From Ectopseudomonas toyotomiensis (GTDB lineage Bacteria > Pseudomonadota > Gammaproteobacteria > Pseudomonadales > Pseudomonadaceae): a stretch of DNA of 64,000 nucleotides. Position 1 is the stretch's first letter. Each line of letters starts with the position of its first letter. The position numbers and the translations under genes are program-made. Location: assembly GCF_900115695.1 (NCBI RefSeq), contig NZ_FOXK01000007.1:186001-250000 (forward strand), written 5' to 3'. Of the stretch, positions 15,867 through 24,101 are shown piece by piece. A model generated the notes under the pieces. It had not been told where the DNA came from and ran no database searches. It saw only the letters and a program-made list of their open reading frames with translations.

Positions 15867-17210
15867 CTACTTCTTGCCGCCCTTGGGCTTGCTGCCAAAG
15901 CTCGGCACCTTGCGCACCGCCTTGGCCTTGGGCTTGGCGTCCTCTTCCTCGAACCAGCGGCCGAGGTGAATATTGCCCTTGCCGGCAGGCTTGGCCGCAC
16001 CGGGGATCAGCTTCTGTTTGGGCTTCTTCGGTTTTTTCAGTACCTGGCCACCGACCGCAGTCAGCGGTACGCGGTGATCGGGAATGAAGTCCGGCTCATC
16101 GACACGCTTGATCAATTGCTGGGTCAGGTTCTCGATCGCCGCCAGCTGATCCACCTCGTCGGCGCAGACCAGGGAGATCGCCTCGCCCGTGCTGCCGGCG
16201 CGGCCGGTACGGCCGATACGGTGCACGTAGTCTTCGGCGTTGATCGGCAGGTCGAGGTTGACCACCAGCGGTAGGTCATCGATATCCAGGCCACGCGCGG
16301 CCACGTCTGTGGCCACCAGAATCTGCACCTCGCCAGCCTTGAAGCGCTCCAGTGCGCGCAGGCGGCTCGGCTGTGGCTTGTCGCCATGAATCGAATCGGC
16401 TGACACGCCCATGGCCAGCAGCTCCTGCTCGAGCTGATCGACACCCTTGCGGGTCTTGGCAAACACCAGCACCTGGCCCCAGCGTTTTTCCTGCAGCAGG
16501 TGCAGGAACAGCTCACTCTTGCGCTTCTTGTCTACCGGAATCAGCCACTGCTTGACGCTCTTGGCGGCAGCGTTGCGTGGGCTGACTTCCACCGACAGCG
16601 GGTCGCGCAGCAACTCGCCGGCCATCTGCCGGATAGCATCGGAGAAGGTGGCGGAGAACAGCAGGGTCTGGCGCTTTTTCGGCAGTGCGCTGAACAGCTC
16701 GTCCAGCTCGCGGGCAAAACCCAGGTCGAGCATGCGATCAGCTTCATCCAGCACCAGGGTCTGCAACTGGGAGAACTTCACCGCGTTCTGCCGATACAGG
16801 TCGAGCAGTCGCCCCGGCGTGGCCACCAGCACGTCGACACCCTTGCGCAGTTTCATCATCTGCGGGTTGATGCTGACGCCGCCGTACACCGCATAGCTGG
16901 TCAGGGGCAGGTGCTGGCCGTAGCTCAAAAAGCTCTGCAGCACCTGCTCGGCCAGTTCGCGGGTCGGCGTCAGCACCAGCGCACGCACGCTGTTGCTCGC
17001 CACCTGCGGCCCTTCCAGAGTCAGACGCTGCAACACCGGCAAGGCGAAGCCGGCAGTCTTGCCGGTGCCGGTCTGCGCAGCAGCCATCAGGTCGCGCCCC
17101 TTGAGCACGGCGGGAATGGCCTGGCTCTGCACCGGGGTCGGGGTCTGGTAGTCGAGTTCGGTGAGGGTGCGCAGCAGCGGCTCGATCAAACCGAGGGAGG
17201 CGAAGGTCAT
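15867..17210 (-). CDS. rhlE: DEAD-box ATP-dependent RNA helicase
   Basis: A 447-residue DEAD-box helicase that unwinds short RNA duplexes, typically in ribosome assembly and mRNA turnover. Motifs in order: Q motif in TPTPVQSQAIP, Walker A AQTGTGKT near residue 45, PTRELAEQV, VATPGRLLDL, DEAD in LVLDEADRMLDLGF, SAT in FSATFS, DVAARGLDID and HRIGRTGRAG. The tail after residue 370 is rich in Lys and Pro, as in RhlE proteins, and likely binds RNA. It matches what I recall as PA3950 of P. aeruginosa. It is convergent with the VOC gene. Confidence 0.93.
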   Translation of the reverse strand: MTFASLGLIEPLLRTLTELDYQTPTPVQSQAIPAVLKGRDLMAAAQTGTGKTAGFALPVLQRLTLEGPQVASNSVRALVLTPTRELAEQVLQSFLSYGQHLPLTSYAVYGGVSINPQMMKLRKGVDVLVATPGRLLDLYRQNAVKFSQLQTLVLDEADRMLDLGFARELDELFSALPKKRQTLLFSATFSDAIRQMAGELLRDPLSVEVSPRNAAAKSVKQWLIPVDKKRKSELFLHLLQEKRWGQVLVFAKTRKGVDQLEQELLAMGVSADSIHGDKPQPSRLRALERFKAGEVQILVATDVAARGLDIDDLPLVVNLDLPINAEDYVHRIGRTGRAGSTGEAISLVCADEVDQLAAIENLTQQLIKRVDEPDFIPDHRVPLTAVGGQVLKKPKKPKQKLIPGAAKPAGKGNIHLGRWFEEEDAKPKAKAVRKVPSFGSKPKGGKK

Positions 17211-17280
17211 GGAGGGTAACCGAAGGAAGTAGGAAAACTGGCGCGTAGTTTACCCGTTCGTGCCCGTAAAGCACCGCTCT

Positions 17281-17305
17281 GTAGCCCGGATGCAATCCGG
17301 GCTAC
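17281..17305. repeat. Perfect GTAGCCCGGATGCAATCCGGGCTAC hairpin repeat
   Basis: Eleven-base arms GTAGCCCGGAT and ATCCGGGCTAC surround GCA. It lies between the 3' end of the exonuclease gene and the start of rhlE, both on the minus strand. It is the cleanest member of a family also present at 15354, 55237 and 59120. Confidence 0.85.
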
Positions 17306-17310
17306 GACGG

Positions 17311-17910
17311 CTAAGCCGCGGCCAATAGCGCACGCACCTTGGCGGCAGAGAGGTTCTGCAACTGGCAGAGAAAGGCATGATCGGCCTGGTGCCGGCCATG
17401 GCGCTCGCGCAGCAGGCCGAACAGGTGCAGTGTCAGGTTCGCTGCCATCTCGGCGTCGGCCAGGGCACGGTGAGCGCGGCCGGTATCCGGCAGACCGGCC
17501 CAGGTGTTGAGATTGCCCAGCTTGTGGCTTGGCGCCTCCGGTAGCAGACGGCGCGACAGCAGCAGCGAACAGGCGAAGGGCTGCGCACGACGCCGACGCA
17601 CGCGCGCCAGCTCGGCGTCCCAGAACTTCTGGTCGAAGGATGCGTTATGCGCCAGCAGCGGCCTTTCGCCGATGAAGTCGGCCACCTCGTTCATCACCTG
17701 ATCCGACGGCGGCGCCTTGCGCAGCATGGCGTTGCTGATACCGGTGAGCTGCTCGATGAATGGCGGCACCCAGGCACCGCTATTCATCAGACTCTGGTAG
17801 CGGTCGACGATGCGCCCGTCCTCGATGATCGCCACGCCGATCTCGGTGGCGCGCGCCTGGGTCGGCGACACGCCAGTGGTTTCGAAATCGATTACTGCAA
17901 TGGATTCCAC
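17311..17910 (-). CDS. DnaQ-like 3'-5' exonuclease
   Basis: A 199-residue DEDDh exonuclease of the DNA polymerase III epsilon/RNase T superfamily. Exo I is DFETTG near the N-terminus, Exo II is AHNASFDQKF in the middle and Exo III is HRALADAEM near residue 150, giving the four acidic metal ligands and the catalytic His. It most likely degrades single-stranded DNA or RNA in repair or processing. The start is set at GTG 17910, which has GAGG 6 bp upstream; an ATG at 17943 would overlap the NYN gene by 26 bp. Its upstream neighbour, the NYN nuclease gene, ends 7 bp from the GTG. Confidence 0.88.
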   Translation of the reverse strand: MESIAVIDFETTGVSPTQARATEIGVAIIEDGRIVDRYQSLMNSGAWVPPFIEQLTGISNAMLRKAPPSDQVMNEVADFIGERPLLAHNASFDQKFWDAELARVRRRRAQPFACSLLLSRRLLPEAPSHKLGNLNTWAGLPDTGRAHRALADAEMAANLTLHLFGLLRERHGRHQADHAFLCQLQNLSAAKVRALLAAA

Positions 17911-17917
17911 GTACGCC

Positions 17918-18397
17918 TCAATGATTACGGAGCAAAAGTTCACCCTCGATGGGCACGTACAGGCTGGCGGCGCGAATCAGCGACTGCGCCGTCAGCCCGG
18001 GCGCGCCATAAGCGATGGCCTCGACGCCACGACTGCGCACACGCTCGAGCAACAAGTCGAAATCACCATCGCCAGAGGCCAGAACGATCTCGTCGACGCG
18101 CTCAACCGCGTCGAGCACGTCGATGGTGATGCCGACGTCCCAGTCGCCCTTGGCCGAGCCGTCGCTGCGCTGGATGTAGGGTTTGAGCTTCACGGTAAAG
18201 CCCAGCTTGCGCAGGATCTGCTGGAACTGCTGCTGCTTGGCGTCGCCACGGTCGATGGCGTAGGCGTAGGCCTCGGCGATCACGCCACGGCGACTGACTT
18301 CGGCCCACAGCACGCTGTAGTCGAAATGGCAGCCATAAACCTGGCGCACCGTGTAGTAGAGGTTCTGCACATCGGCGAATACGGCGATCTTCTTCAC
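17918..18397 (-). CDS. NYN-domain (LabA/DUF88) predicted ribonuclease
   Basis: A 159-residue PIN-like NYN domain protein. Diagnostic segments are the N-terminal VFADVQNLYYTVRQ (catalytic Asp), KGDWDVGITIDVLDA and the SGDGDFDLLLERVRSRG acidic cluster, which form the metal site of the fold. NYN proteins cleave or bind RNA; the target is unknown. It lies just upstream of the DnaQ-like exonuclease gene on the same strand, so a joint role in nucleic-acid turnover is plausible. The opposite-strand YbaK gene starts about 100 bp away. Confidence 0.88.
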   Translation of the reverse strand: MKKIAVFADVQNLYYTVRQVYGCHFDYSVLWAEVSRRGVIAEAYAYAIDRGDAKQQQFQQILRKLGFTVKLKPYIQRSDGSAKGDWDVGITIDVLDAVERVDEIVLASGDGDFDLLLERVRSRGVEAIAYGAPGLTAQSLIRAASLYVPIEGELLLRNH

Positions 18398-18498
18398 CGG
18401 GAGTCCTCGGGGCGACGAAGGCGCCAGTATGCCAGAGCTGGGCCGCGGATGCGGCCGGGGACTGGCCCGGGCGTGGCACAGCCCCTATCCTAGCCGCC

Positions 18499-18984
18499 AT
18501 GACGCCTCTACAACTGCTGTGCCAGCGCAACCTCGACCTGCTGCAACGCCTGGATATCGCCCATCGCCTGGTCGAGCACGAGCCGGTACTGGATTACCCC
18601 ACCGCCCATGCCGTGCGCCAGCGTTTCGGTCTGCGCGGCGTGGAGAGCAAGAGCCTGTTCCTGCGCTTCGGCGCCGAACGCTACGCCATGCTGATCAGCC
18701 TCGAAGGCGCTCGCGCCGACTGGACCAGGCTCAAAGCGCTGCTGGGCAGCCGCCCGCGCATCGCCAGCGACGAGGAACTGATCGAACACACCGGCTGCGT
18801 ACCGATGTGCGCCTGTCCGTTCGGCCATGACGCTGACATCACCCTGCTGATCGACCGCGCGGTGCTGGCCTGCGACTTTCTGCAGTATTCACCCGGCCCA
18901 CCCGAGCTGACCCTGGAAGTGCCCGGCAGCGAACTGCCGCGTCTGCTCGCCGCGCTACCCAATGCGCAGCTGGAGTACCCTTGA
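18499..18984 (+). CDS. YbaK/ProX-type aminoacyl-tRNA deacylase domain protein
   Basis: A 161-residue protein with the YbaK fold that hydrolyses mischarged aminoacyl-tRNA in trans. Supporting segments are AHRLVEHEPVLDYPTAHAV at the start, GVESKSLFLR (the conserved K-S/T-L-F motif, about residues 49-56) and the GCVPMCACPFGHD loop corresponding to the GxxxPFG motif. The family corrects Cys-tRNAPro or Ala-tRNAPro; which tRNA this one acts on cannot be told. It is transcribed divergently from the NYN gene and followed 63 bp on by the YciC-like gene. Confidence 0.88.
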   Translation: MTPLQLLCQRNLDLLQRLDIAHRLVEHEPVLDYPTAHAVRQRFGLRGVESKSLFLRFGAERYAMLISLEGARADWTRLKALLGSRPRIASDEELIEHTGCVPMCACPFGHDADITLLIDRAVLACDFLQYSPGPPELTLEVPGSELPRLLAALPNAQLEYP

Positions 18985-19047
18985 ACCCATTCGACTGCCC
19001 TGGCGCATGGCTACAGAGCCCACGCCCCGACACTTGGTAACCTGCCG

Positions 19048-19716
19048 ATGAGCCCTCTTTCCATCCTCCGTGATGCCTGGTTTTTCTCCAGCCACAACCT
19101 GGCGGCCATTGCCCGCCTGACCCTGCCGCTGTTGCTGCTCGAAGCCATCGCCCAGACGATCCTCGCCGCCCAGCTCGGCGAAGACGCCAACCCGGCCTAT
19201 GGTGTGCTGCTCGGCATTCTCTTCTACCCGCTGTACGCGGCGCCGCTGATTCTCTTCCTGCATGCACGCAGCATCGGCCAGACGCCCGGCAACGCGCAGC
19301 TGTTCGCAGCCGGCCTGCAACTGTGGCCGACCTTCGCCCTGATGACCGGATTGAGCACCCTGGCAATCATGCTCGGCCTGTCGCTGTTCATCGTGCCGGG
19401 CATCTGGATCATGATGCGCCTGGCCTTCTCCGAACTGATTCTGGTACTGCGCCAGGAGCCGCCGCTACGCGCGTTGCAGGCCAGCTTCACGTTGACCGAA
19501 GGGCGCTTCTGGCCGGTGTTTGCCTGCCTGGCCAACGTGCTGGTGCCCTTGTGGCTGCTCGACTGGTGGACGCAACCGAGCCAGAGCGACACCCTGCTAT
19601 GGGTGCTGCATCAGACTGGCAACGGCTTCCTGCAGCTGTTCGCCATCGTGGTGCTGTTCCGCCTGTTCATGCTGCTCGAACCGCAGCAGGCGGCAAAAAG
19701 CGAAAACAGTGACTAG
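19048..19716 (+). CDS. YciC-family inner-membrane protein
   Basis: A 222-residue integral membrane protein with about five to six hydrophobic helices (for example residues 20-40, 50-70, 90-125, 155-175 and 195-212). The opening MSPLSILRDAWFFSSHNL and the GIWIMMRLAFSELILVLRQEPPLRALQAS block match the UPF0259/YciC family of gammaproteobacteria, which has no established function. The gene ends in TAG, immediately followed by a fragment of the MITE-like element. Confidence 0.85.
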   Translation: MSPLSILRDAWFFSSHNLAAIARLTLPLLLLEAIAQTILAAQLGEDANPAYGVLLGILFYPLYAAPLILFLHARSIGQTPGNAQLFAAGLQLWPTFALMTGLSTLAIMLGLSLFIVPGIWIMMRLAFSELILVLRQEPPLRALQASFTLTEGRFWPVFACLANVLVPLWLLDWWTQPSQSDTLLWVLHQTGNGFLQLFAIVVLFRLFMLLEPQQAAKSENSD

Positions 19717-19740
19717 CAGGCTGTTGAAAAAACTACCTGC
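19717..19740. mobile_element. Terminal fragment of the MITE-like element
   Basis: CAGGCTGTTGAAAAAACTAC is nearly the reverse complement of the right end of the complete 203-bp element at 53855-54057 (one substitution, one extra A). Similarity fades after 19740. It starts directly after the TAG stop of the YciC-like gene. Confidence 0.7.
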
Positions 19741-19776
19741 TAGGCTTGCAGTTTTGGCCTGCGTAAGGAGAGCGCC

Positions 19777-20214
19777 ATGAGCGAAACGAACCTTAGCATC
19801 CTGTCCCACGTGTCCATCGGCACCAACGATTTCGATGCCGCCAGTGCCTTCTACGCCAAGGTGCTGGCTACCCTCGGCTGTCGGGAAATCATGCGCCATC
19901 CCGGGGCGGTGGCCTTCGGCCGCGAGTACCCGGAGTTCTGGGTGCAGACGCCAATCAATGGTCAGCCGGCGACTCTCGGCAACGGCAGTCACTTCGGTTT
20001 CGTCGCCCCGAACAAGGCCTCGGTGCATGCCTTTCACGAGGCAGCTTTGGCAGCCGGCGGCCAGGACGAAGGCCAGCCAGGCCCGCGCCCGGACTATGGC
20101 GAGCCCTACTACGGTTGTTTCGTCAGGGACCTCGACGGTCACAAGATCGAGGCGGCTTACTGGGATATGGAGCTGATGTACGAGCTGTACGTCGAGCCGC
20201 ACGAGCATGGCTGA
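19777..20214 (+). CDS. VOC-family (glyoxalase-like) protein
   Basis: A 145-residue glyoxalase-fold protein, probably a metal-dependent lyase or dioxygenase relative. It opens SILSHVSIGTNDFDAASAFY, the usual start with a first His ligand, contains HFGFVAPNKASVHAFHEAAL and closes with VRDLDGHKIEAAYWD, carrying the Glu ligand. An AAGGAG ribosome-binding site lies 7 bp before the ATG. The substrate is unknown. It is convergent with the binding-protein gene. Confidence 0.86.
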   Translation: MSETNLSILSHVSIGTNDFDAASAFYAKVLATLGCREIMRHPGAVAFGREYPEFWVQTPINGQPATLGNGSHFGFVAPNKASVHAFHEAALAAGGQDEGQPGPRPDYGEPYYGCFVRDLDGHKIEAAYWDMELMYELYVEPHEHG

Positions 20215-20223
20215 CACAACCTG

Positions 20224-20967
20224 CTACTGATGCGCCACCACCGTCTGATAACGCCGTGCCGCTCGCGCTACCCAGCCCTCGCGTAGCAGGGTCTCCAGCG
20301 CAGCCGCAAGCTGCGGCAGACGCGCCAGGCGCTGACGGGAAAAGCCGATATAGAGTTCGGTGCGCGCCTCGGGACGGTAGGCTGCCTTGACGATGCGACC
20401 GCCCAGTTCGGGGGTAAGCAAGGCGTAGTCGACCTGGCAGTCGGTGCCCACCAGTACGTCGATGCGGCCACGTGCGAGCATCTGCAGCAACTGGCTCTCG
20501 TTACTGACACCGACCTTGTTCAACTGCTGATCGCCATCGAACGGCTGGAAGTACACCGATTCCAGCACATGGCCGATGCGCAGCCCGCGAAGTTTCTCGT
20601 AGCTGTCCAGGCGCGTGGCCAGCGCCGGATTGGCGTAGAAACGCGGCGAGCAGGCGTAGTACGGCGCTTCCAGATACTGAATATAGCGCTCACGCTCCGC
20701 CGTCCTGGCCAGCCCGGTCATCAGATCGGCCTTGCCCTGTTCCAGCGCAGCCAGACCTCTCGCCCAGGGCGCGCGCTCCACATCGAAACGCAGCCCAGTG
20801 CGCCGTGACAGTTCGGCCAGCAGATCGATATCCAGCCCCTGCAACTGACCGTTCTCATCCTCCATGCGAAAGGGCGGCCAGAGATCGGTCATCACCCGTA
20901 GGGGTTCGCCTTCGCCAGCCCGGCACAGAGGCGTCAGAATCAACAGTGCGAGTAGCCAAAGACGCAT
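20224..20967 (-). CDS. Solitary periplasmic solute-binding protein (SBP_bac_3 type)
   Basis: A 247-residue periplasmic protein of the amino-acid-binding SBP family 3. The start at 20967 gives a signal peptide (MRLWLLALLILTPLCRAG), followed by GEPLRVMTDLWPPFRMEDENG, the standard first lobe with LDIDLLAELSRRTG. No permease or ATPase gene is adjacent, so it may serve as a receptor or feed a transporter elsewhere. It is coupled to the upstream dehydrogenase gene by a TGATG overlap (stop 20969-20967, start 20967-20965), which fixes the start; the longer frame to 21069 lies inside that gene. Confidence 0.87.
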   Translation of the reverse strand: MRLWLLALLILTPLCRAGEGEPLRVMTDLWPPFRMEDENGQLQGLDIDLLAELSRRTGLRFDVERAPWARGLAALEQGKADLMTGLARTAERERYIQYLEAPYYACSPRFYANPALATRLDSYEKLRGLRIGHVLESVYFQPFDGDQQLNKVGVSNESQLLQMLARGRIDVLVGTDCQVDYALLTPELGGRIVKAAYRPEARTELYIGFSRQRLARLPQLAAALETLLREGWVARAARRYQTVVAHQ

Positions 20968-21812
20968 CAATTGCGCCCCGAACGCTGTGGTCGCAACCCG
21001 GAAAGCCGCGGTAGCAACACCCGCTCGAACAGCCTCGGGAAGAAGCGCGCCAGCACCCGGGCACGCCAATCGACGTTGGACAACACCAGCAGACGCCGAC
21101 GCTTGAGTGCCCCATGATAGATGGCCTCGGCGACATCCTGCGGCGAAGCCACCTTGCCCATCGCCAAGGGAGGTTGGGCAGCCACCGAGCCGTCACCGAC
21201 CAGAGCGTTCTTGCGCAGGTCTGTCGCGGTAAAACCTGGGCACACCAGCATCACGTTCACGCCCGAGCCCTTGAGCTCAAAGCGCAGCGTCTCGAACAAG
21301 CCGTGCAGCGCGTGCTTGCTGGCGTTGTAAGCGCTGCGGTAGAGCAACGGCGCGATACCCGATAGTGAGCTGAGCACGATTATCTGTCCGCCGCGGGCAA
21401 TCAGGCTGGGCAGCGCTGCCTGGGTGCAGTAGAGCGCGCCGAAATAGTTGACCGCCATGACCCGCTGGAACACGTCCAGACTGGTCTCGGCGAAGGTGCT
21501 GCGATGAGTGATCCCGGCATTGTTGACCAACACATCGATACCGCCGAAACGCTCCACCGCCAGCGCCACCGCGCGCTGCACCGCTTCGGCGTCAGCCACG
21601 TCGCAGAGCAGCCCAAGAGCCTCGGCGTTGTGATGATCGGCCAGGTGCTGCACCAGGCTGTCCAGCGCTGCCTGCTGCAGATCGAGAATCACCAGGCGCG
21701 CACCAGCCTGGGCCAGGCGCATCGCCAAGGCGCGACCGATGCCGGCACAACCTCCCGTGATGAGTACGACCTTGCGGTCGAACACCTTGTTGGCGAATAC
21801 CTTGCGATACAT
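20967..21812 (-). CDS. Short-chain dehydrogenase
   Basis: A 281-residue SDR. The cofactor motif is ITGGCAGIGRA (TGxxxGIG) near residue 18, NNAG appears in VLVNNAGITHRS, and the catalytic Ser, Tyr and Lys are in VLSSLSG and AYNASKHAL. After residue 240 there is a basic extension (RARVLARFFPRLFERVLLPR) that may touch the membrane, as in some lipid-acting SDRs. The start at 21812 (MYRKVFANKVF) is preferred to 21845. The downstream binding-protein gene is translationally coupled. It may correspond to PA3957, from memory. Confidence 0.86.
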   Translation of the reverse strand: MYRKVFANKVFDRKVVLITGGCAGIGRALAMRLAQAGARLVILDLQQAALDSLVQHLADHHNAEALGLLCDVADAEAVQRAVALAVERFGGIDVLVNNAGITHRSTFAETSLDVFQRVMAVNYFGALYCTQAALPSLIARGGQIIVLSSLSGIAPLLYRSAYNASKHALHGLFETLRFELKGSGVNVMLVCPGFTATDLRKNALVGDGSVAAQPPLAMGKVASPQDVAEAIYHGALKRRRLLVLSNVDWRARVLARFFPRLFERVLLPRLSGLRPQRSGRN

Positions 21813-21844
21813 GCATTGCTCCCGCTGCCCTGGCCTCGGCGACA

Positions 21845-22084
21845 CTACAACCTGTTATGGCTGCCATCGCAACAGGGCGGCGTGGCTGTGTGCTTGCAAC
21901 CACAGAAAAATACCCGTTCGGCGCGCTCGGCATGGTACCTCTGTGGCGTCAGTCCACTGCCCTTGTGGCTGCCATCGCAGAATGGCTGGCTGGCGCTGTG
22001 CCCACAACGGCACCAGAAATAATCCCGCCCGGCCTCCACATCCACCGCGTAGGGGCCATGCTGGGCGATCAGTGGCTGGTTCAT
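21845..22084 (-). CDS. Tandem CDGSH-type iron-sulfur protein
   Basis: A 79-residue protein with two CDGSH iron-sulfur motifs, CRCGHSASQPFCDGSH and CGCKHTATPPCCDGSH; each provides three Cys and one His for a 2Fe-2S cluster, as in mitoNEET-like proteins. Bacterial tandem forms are thought to act in redox or iron-sulfur handling, but their roles are unclear. The ATG at 22084 (MNQPLIAQHGPYAVDVEAG) starts right at the conserved region; a longer frame to 22279 overlaps the divergent exonuclease-phosphatase gene. It lies directly upstream of the SDR gene on the same strand (32 bp). Confidence 0.9.
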   Translation of the reverse strand: MNQPLIAQHGPYAVDVEAGRDYFWCRCGHSASQPFCDGSHKGSGLTPQRYHAERAERVFFCGCKHTATPPCCDGSHNRL

Positions 22085-22174
22085 CGCAACCTCCCGGCAG
22101 GATCGCGCATGCCTGGGCCGACAGGCCGCAGTCAGGTATCCTCGCCTCCTTCCAGCATAGCCGCCCGTTTCGCC

Positions 22175-23266
22175 ATGTCCCTGCCTCGCCCGCTTCGCCT
22201 GCTCCTGCTCATTGTGTTGCCATTGCTCGCTGTGCTGATTGCGCTGGTGTACAGCCTGACATGGCGCCCGCTGCCCCATGAAGAAGCAGCCGTGTCATGC
22301 AGCGGGCAGGTGGCGCAGCTGCAGCCCGGCCAGGCACTCAAAGTGATGACCTGGAACGTGCAGTACCTGGCTGGCAAGCGCCATGTATTCTGGTACGACC
22401 TGCCCGGCGGTGATGGACCGGACGAGCGCCCGAGCAGCGCCGACCTGGCCATCACCCTGGATGAAGTGGTGCGCGTGCTGCGCGACGAACAACCGGATGT
22501 CGTACTGCTGCAGGAGCTGCACGACAACGCCAAGGCCAGCGACTACCAGGATCAGTTGGCCCTGCTGCAGGCACGCCTGAGCGACCTTTACCCCTGCAGC
22601 ACCCAGGCCTTCTACTGGAAGGCTGGTTTCGTTCCGCACCCGCGAATCCTCGGCAGCGTCGGCATGAAACTCGGCACCCTCAGTCGCTTCCAGATCGCCC
22701 GCGCCGAACGCCTGCAATTGCCCATGCTCGATAGCGACCTGCTGAGCCGCCAGTTCCAGCTCAAGCGCGCCTTGCTGATCAGCTACCTGCCGATTCGTGG
22801 TGGCGACGAACTGGTGGCGATCAACACCCATTTCGATGCCTTCGCCCAAGGCGCGGACACCATGCAGCGCCAGGTAGAGATGACCGACGGTTTACTCCAG
22901 CAGCTGCAAACCAGCGACAAAACCTGGGTGCTGGGCGGCGACCTCAACCTGCTGCCACCCGGTCAATTCCAGCATCTGCCGGAGGATCAACGTAGCTGGT
23001 ACGCCGCCGACAGCGAATTGCAGGACCTGGCCCGTCGCTACCCGATGATCCCCAGCCTGCAACAGGCCAGCGGCGCACAGCAGGCGCAGTGGTACACCCA
23101 TTACCCCAACGATCCAGCCGCCAGCGGCCCGGATCGCACCCTCGACTACCTGTTCTACAGCCCACGCCTGACCCCGCTCGCCAGCCAGGTTCGCCAGCGC
23201 GATACCTTGGCGATCTCCGATCATTTACCGGTGATCGGTCGTTTTTTCCTGCCAAGTCAGGAATAA
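22175..23266 (+). CDS. Membrane-anchored endonuclease/exonuclease/phosphatase-family protein
   Basis: A 363-residue protein: residues ~5-28 form one hydrophobic segment (signal anchor or signal peptide), followed by an EEP catalytic domain. Recognised motifs are VMTWNVQYL (first Asn), VVLLQELHD (metal-binding Glu), INTHFDAF, LGGDLNLLPPG (catalytic Asp and Asn) and the terminal ISDHLPVIG (catalytic Asp-His). The family covers DNases, sphingomyelinases and phosphoinositide phosphatases; with an exported location, lipid or extracellular nucleic acid are candidates. The start at 22175 is selected because it begins the hydrophobic segment; the longer frame covers the CDGSH gene. Confidence 0.87.
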   Translation: MSLPRPLRLLLLIVLPLLAVLIALVYSLTWRPLPHEEAAVSCSGQVAQLQPGQALKVMTWNVQYLAGKRHVFWYDLPGGDGPDERPSSADLAITLDEVVRVLRDEQPDVVLLQELHDNAKASDYQDQLALLQARLSDLYPCSTQAFYWKAGFVPHPRILGSVGMKLGTLSRFQIARAERLQLPMLDSDLLSRQFQLKRALLISYLPIRGGDELVAINTHFDAFAQGADTMQRQVEMTDGLLQQLQTSDKTWVLGGDLNLLPPGQFQHLPEDQRSWYAADSELQDLARRYPMIPSLQQASGAQQAQWYTHYPNDPAASGPDRTLDYLFYSPRLTPLASQVRQRDTLAISDHLPVIGRFFLPSQE

Positions 23267-23362
23267 ACCGTGCAGAACTGGACAAGTCCAGCGCGACTTG
23301 TCCATGCTCGTTAGGCACCACTCGATAACAACGAAAAGACGGCGAAGAGCCGCGATAACCGG

Positions 23363-24097
23363 ATGCCAAGACGCTTCTGCCTGATATTCATCGCCCTGCT
23401 ATGGCTACACGCCGCTCATGCTGCCGAGGCCAGGCAACGCGTTCACGTGGGTTACTACGAGTTTCCGCCCTATTCCTATACCGACGCGCAAGGCCAGCCC
23501 AGCGGCTCGGGCCTGGAGCTGGCCGCGCGCCTGCTCGACGAAGCGGGATACCAGGCAGACTTTCGCTCCTACCCCGGCGCCCGCCTCTACAGCGGTCTGC
23601 TCGATGGCAGCATACATATCTGGGCCGGCGCCTCAGGCAAGCCGGAGCTGGTCGAGCACACCCTCGAAGGCAAGCATCTGCTGGGGGAGATCACCCTCAA
23701 CCTGTACTTTCGCCACGACACACCTGCACCGCGCATTCCGGATGATCTGCAGGATCGTGGGGTGATCCTGATCACCGGCTACAGCTACTGGCAAGACGTC
23801 AATCAATGGCTGGAAGATCCGGCGCGCAATATCACTCATCACCGTACCGCCAACCACACCTCGGCCCTGGAAATGCTCCAGCGCCGACGCGGAGACTACC
23901 TGCTGGACTATCAGGCCCCAGTCGAACAGGCCAAACGCACACTGGGCATGGGCGAACTGCCCTTCGTCGAGGTACAGCGTCTGCCGCTGCGGCTGATCTA
24001 TTCGCGACGTGCGCCTGACGCCGAGCGCCTGCGCGAGGACCTGGATCGGGTGTACCAGCAGTTGCAGGATGCCGGCGAGGATCTGTGGTTGTATTGA
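23363..24097 (+). CDS. Second solitary periplasmic binding protein (SBP_bac_3 type)
   Basis: A 244-residue exported protein with signal peptide FCLIFIALLWLHAAHA (cleavage near residue 21), then VHVGYYEFPPYSYTDAQGQPSG and LELAARLLDEAGYQADFRSYP, the family 3 binding-protein pattern. Domain length is shorter than classical amino-acid binding proteins and there is no permease or ATPase next to it. Together with the 20224 gene it makes two orphan binding proteins within 4 kb. The ligand is unknown. It is convergent with the TlpA-like gene, with only 4 bp between stops. Confidence 0.84.
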   Translation: MPRRFCLIFIALLWLHAAHAAEARQRVHVGYYEFPPYSYTDAQGQPSGSGLELAARLLDEAGYQADFRSYPGARLYSGLLDGSIHIWAGASGKPELVEHTLEGKHLLGEITLNLYFRHDTPAPRIPDDLQDRGVILITGYSYWQDVNQWLEDPARNITHHRTANHTSALEMLQRRRGDYLLDYQAPVEQAKRTLGMGELPFVEVQRLPLRLIYSRRAPDAERLREDLDRVYQQLQDAGEDLWLY

Positions 24098-24101
24098 CGC
24101 G

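Noticed and set aside
21857..22174. N-terminal extension of the exonuclease-phosphatase protein
   Set aside because: It runs over the CDGSH gene on the other strand and delays the hydrophobic N-terminal segment; ATG 22175 is natural.
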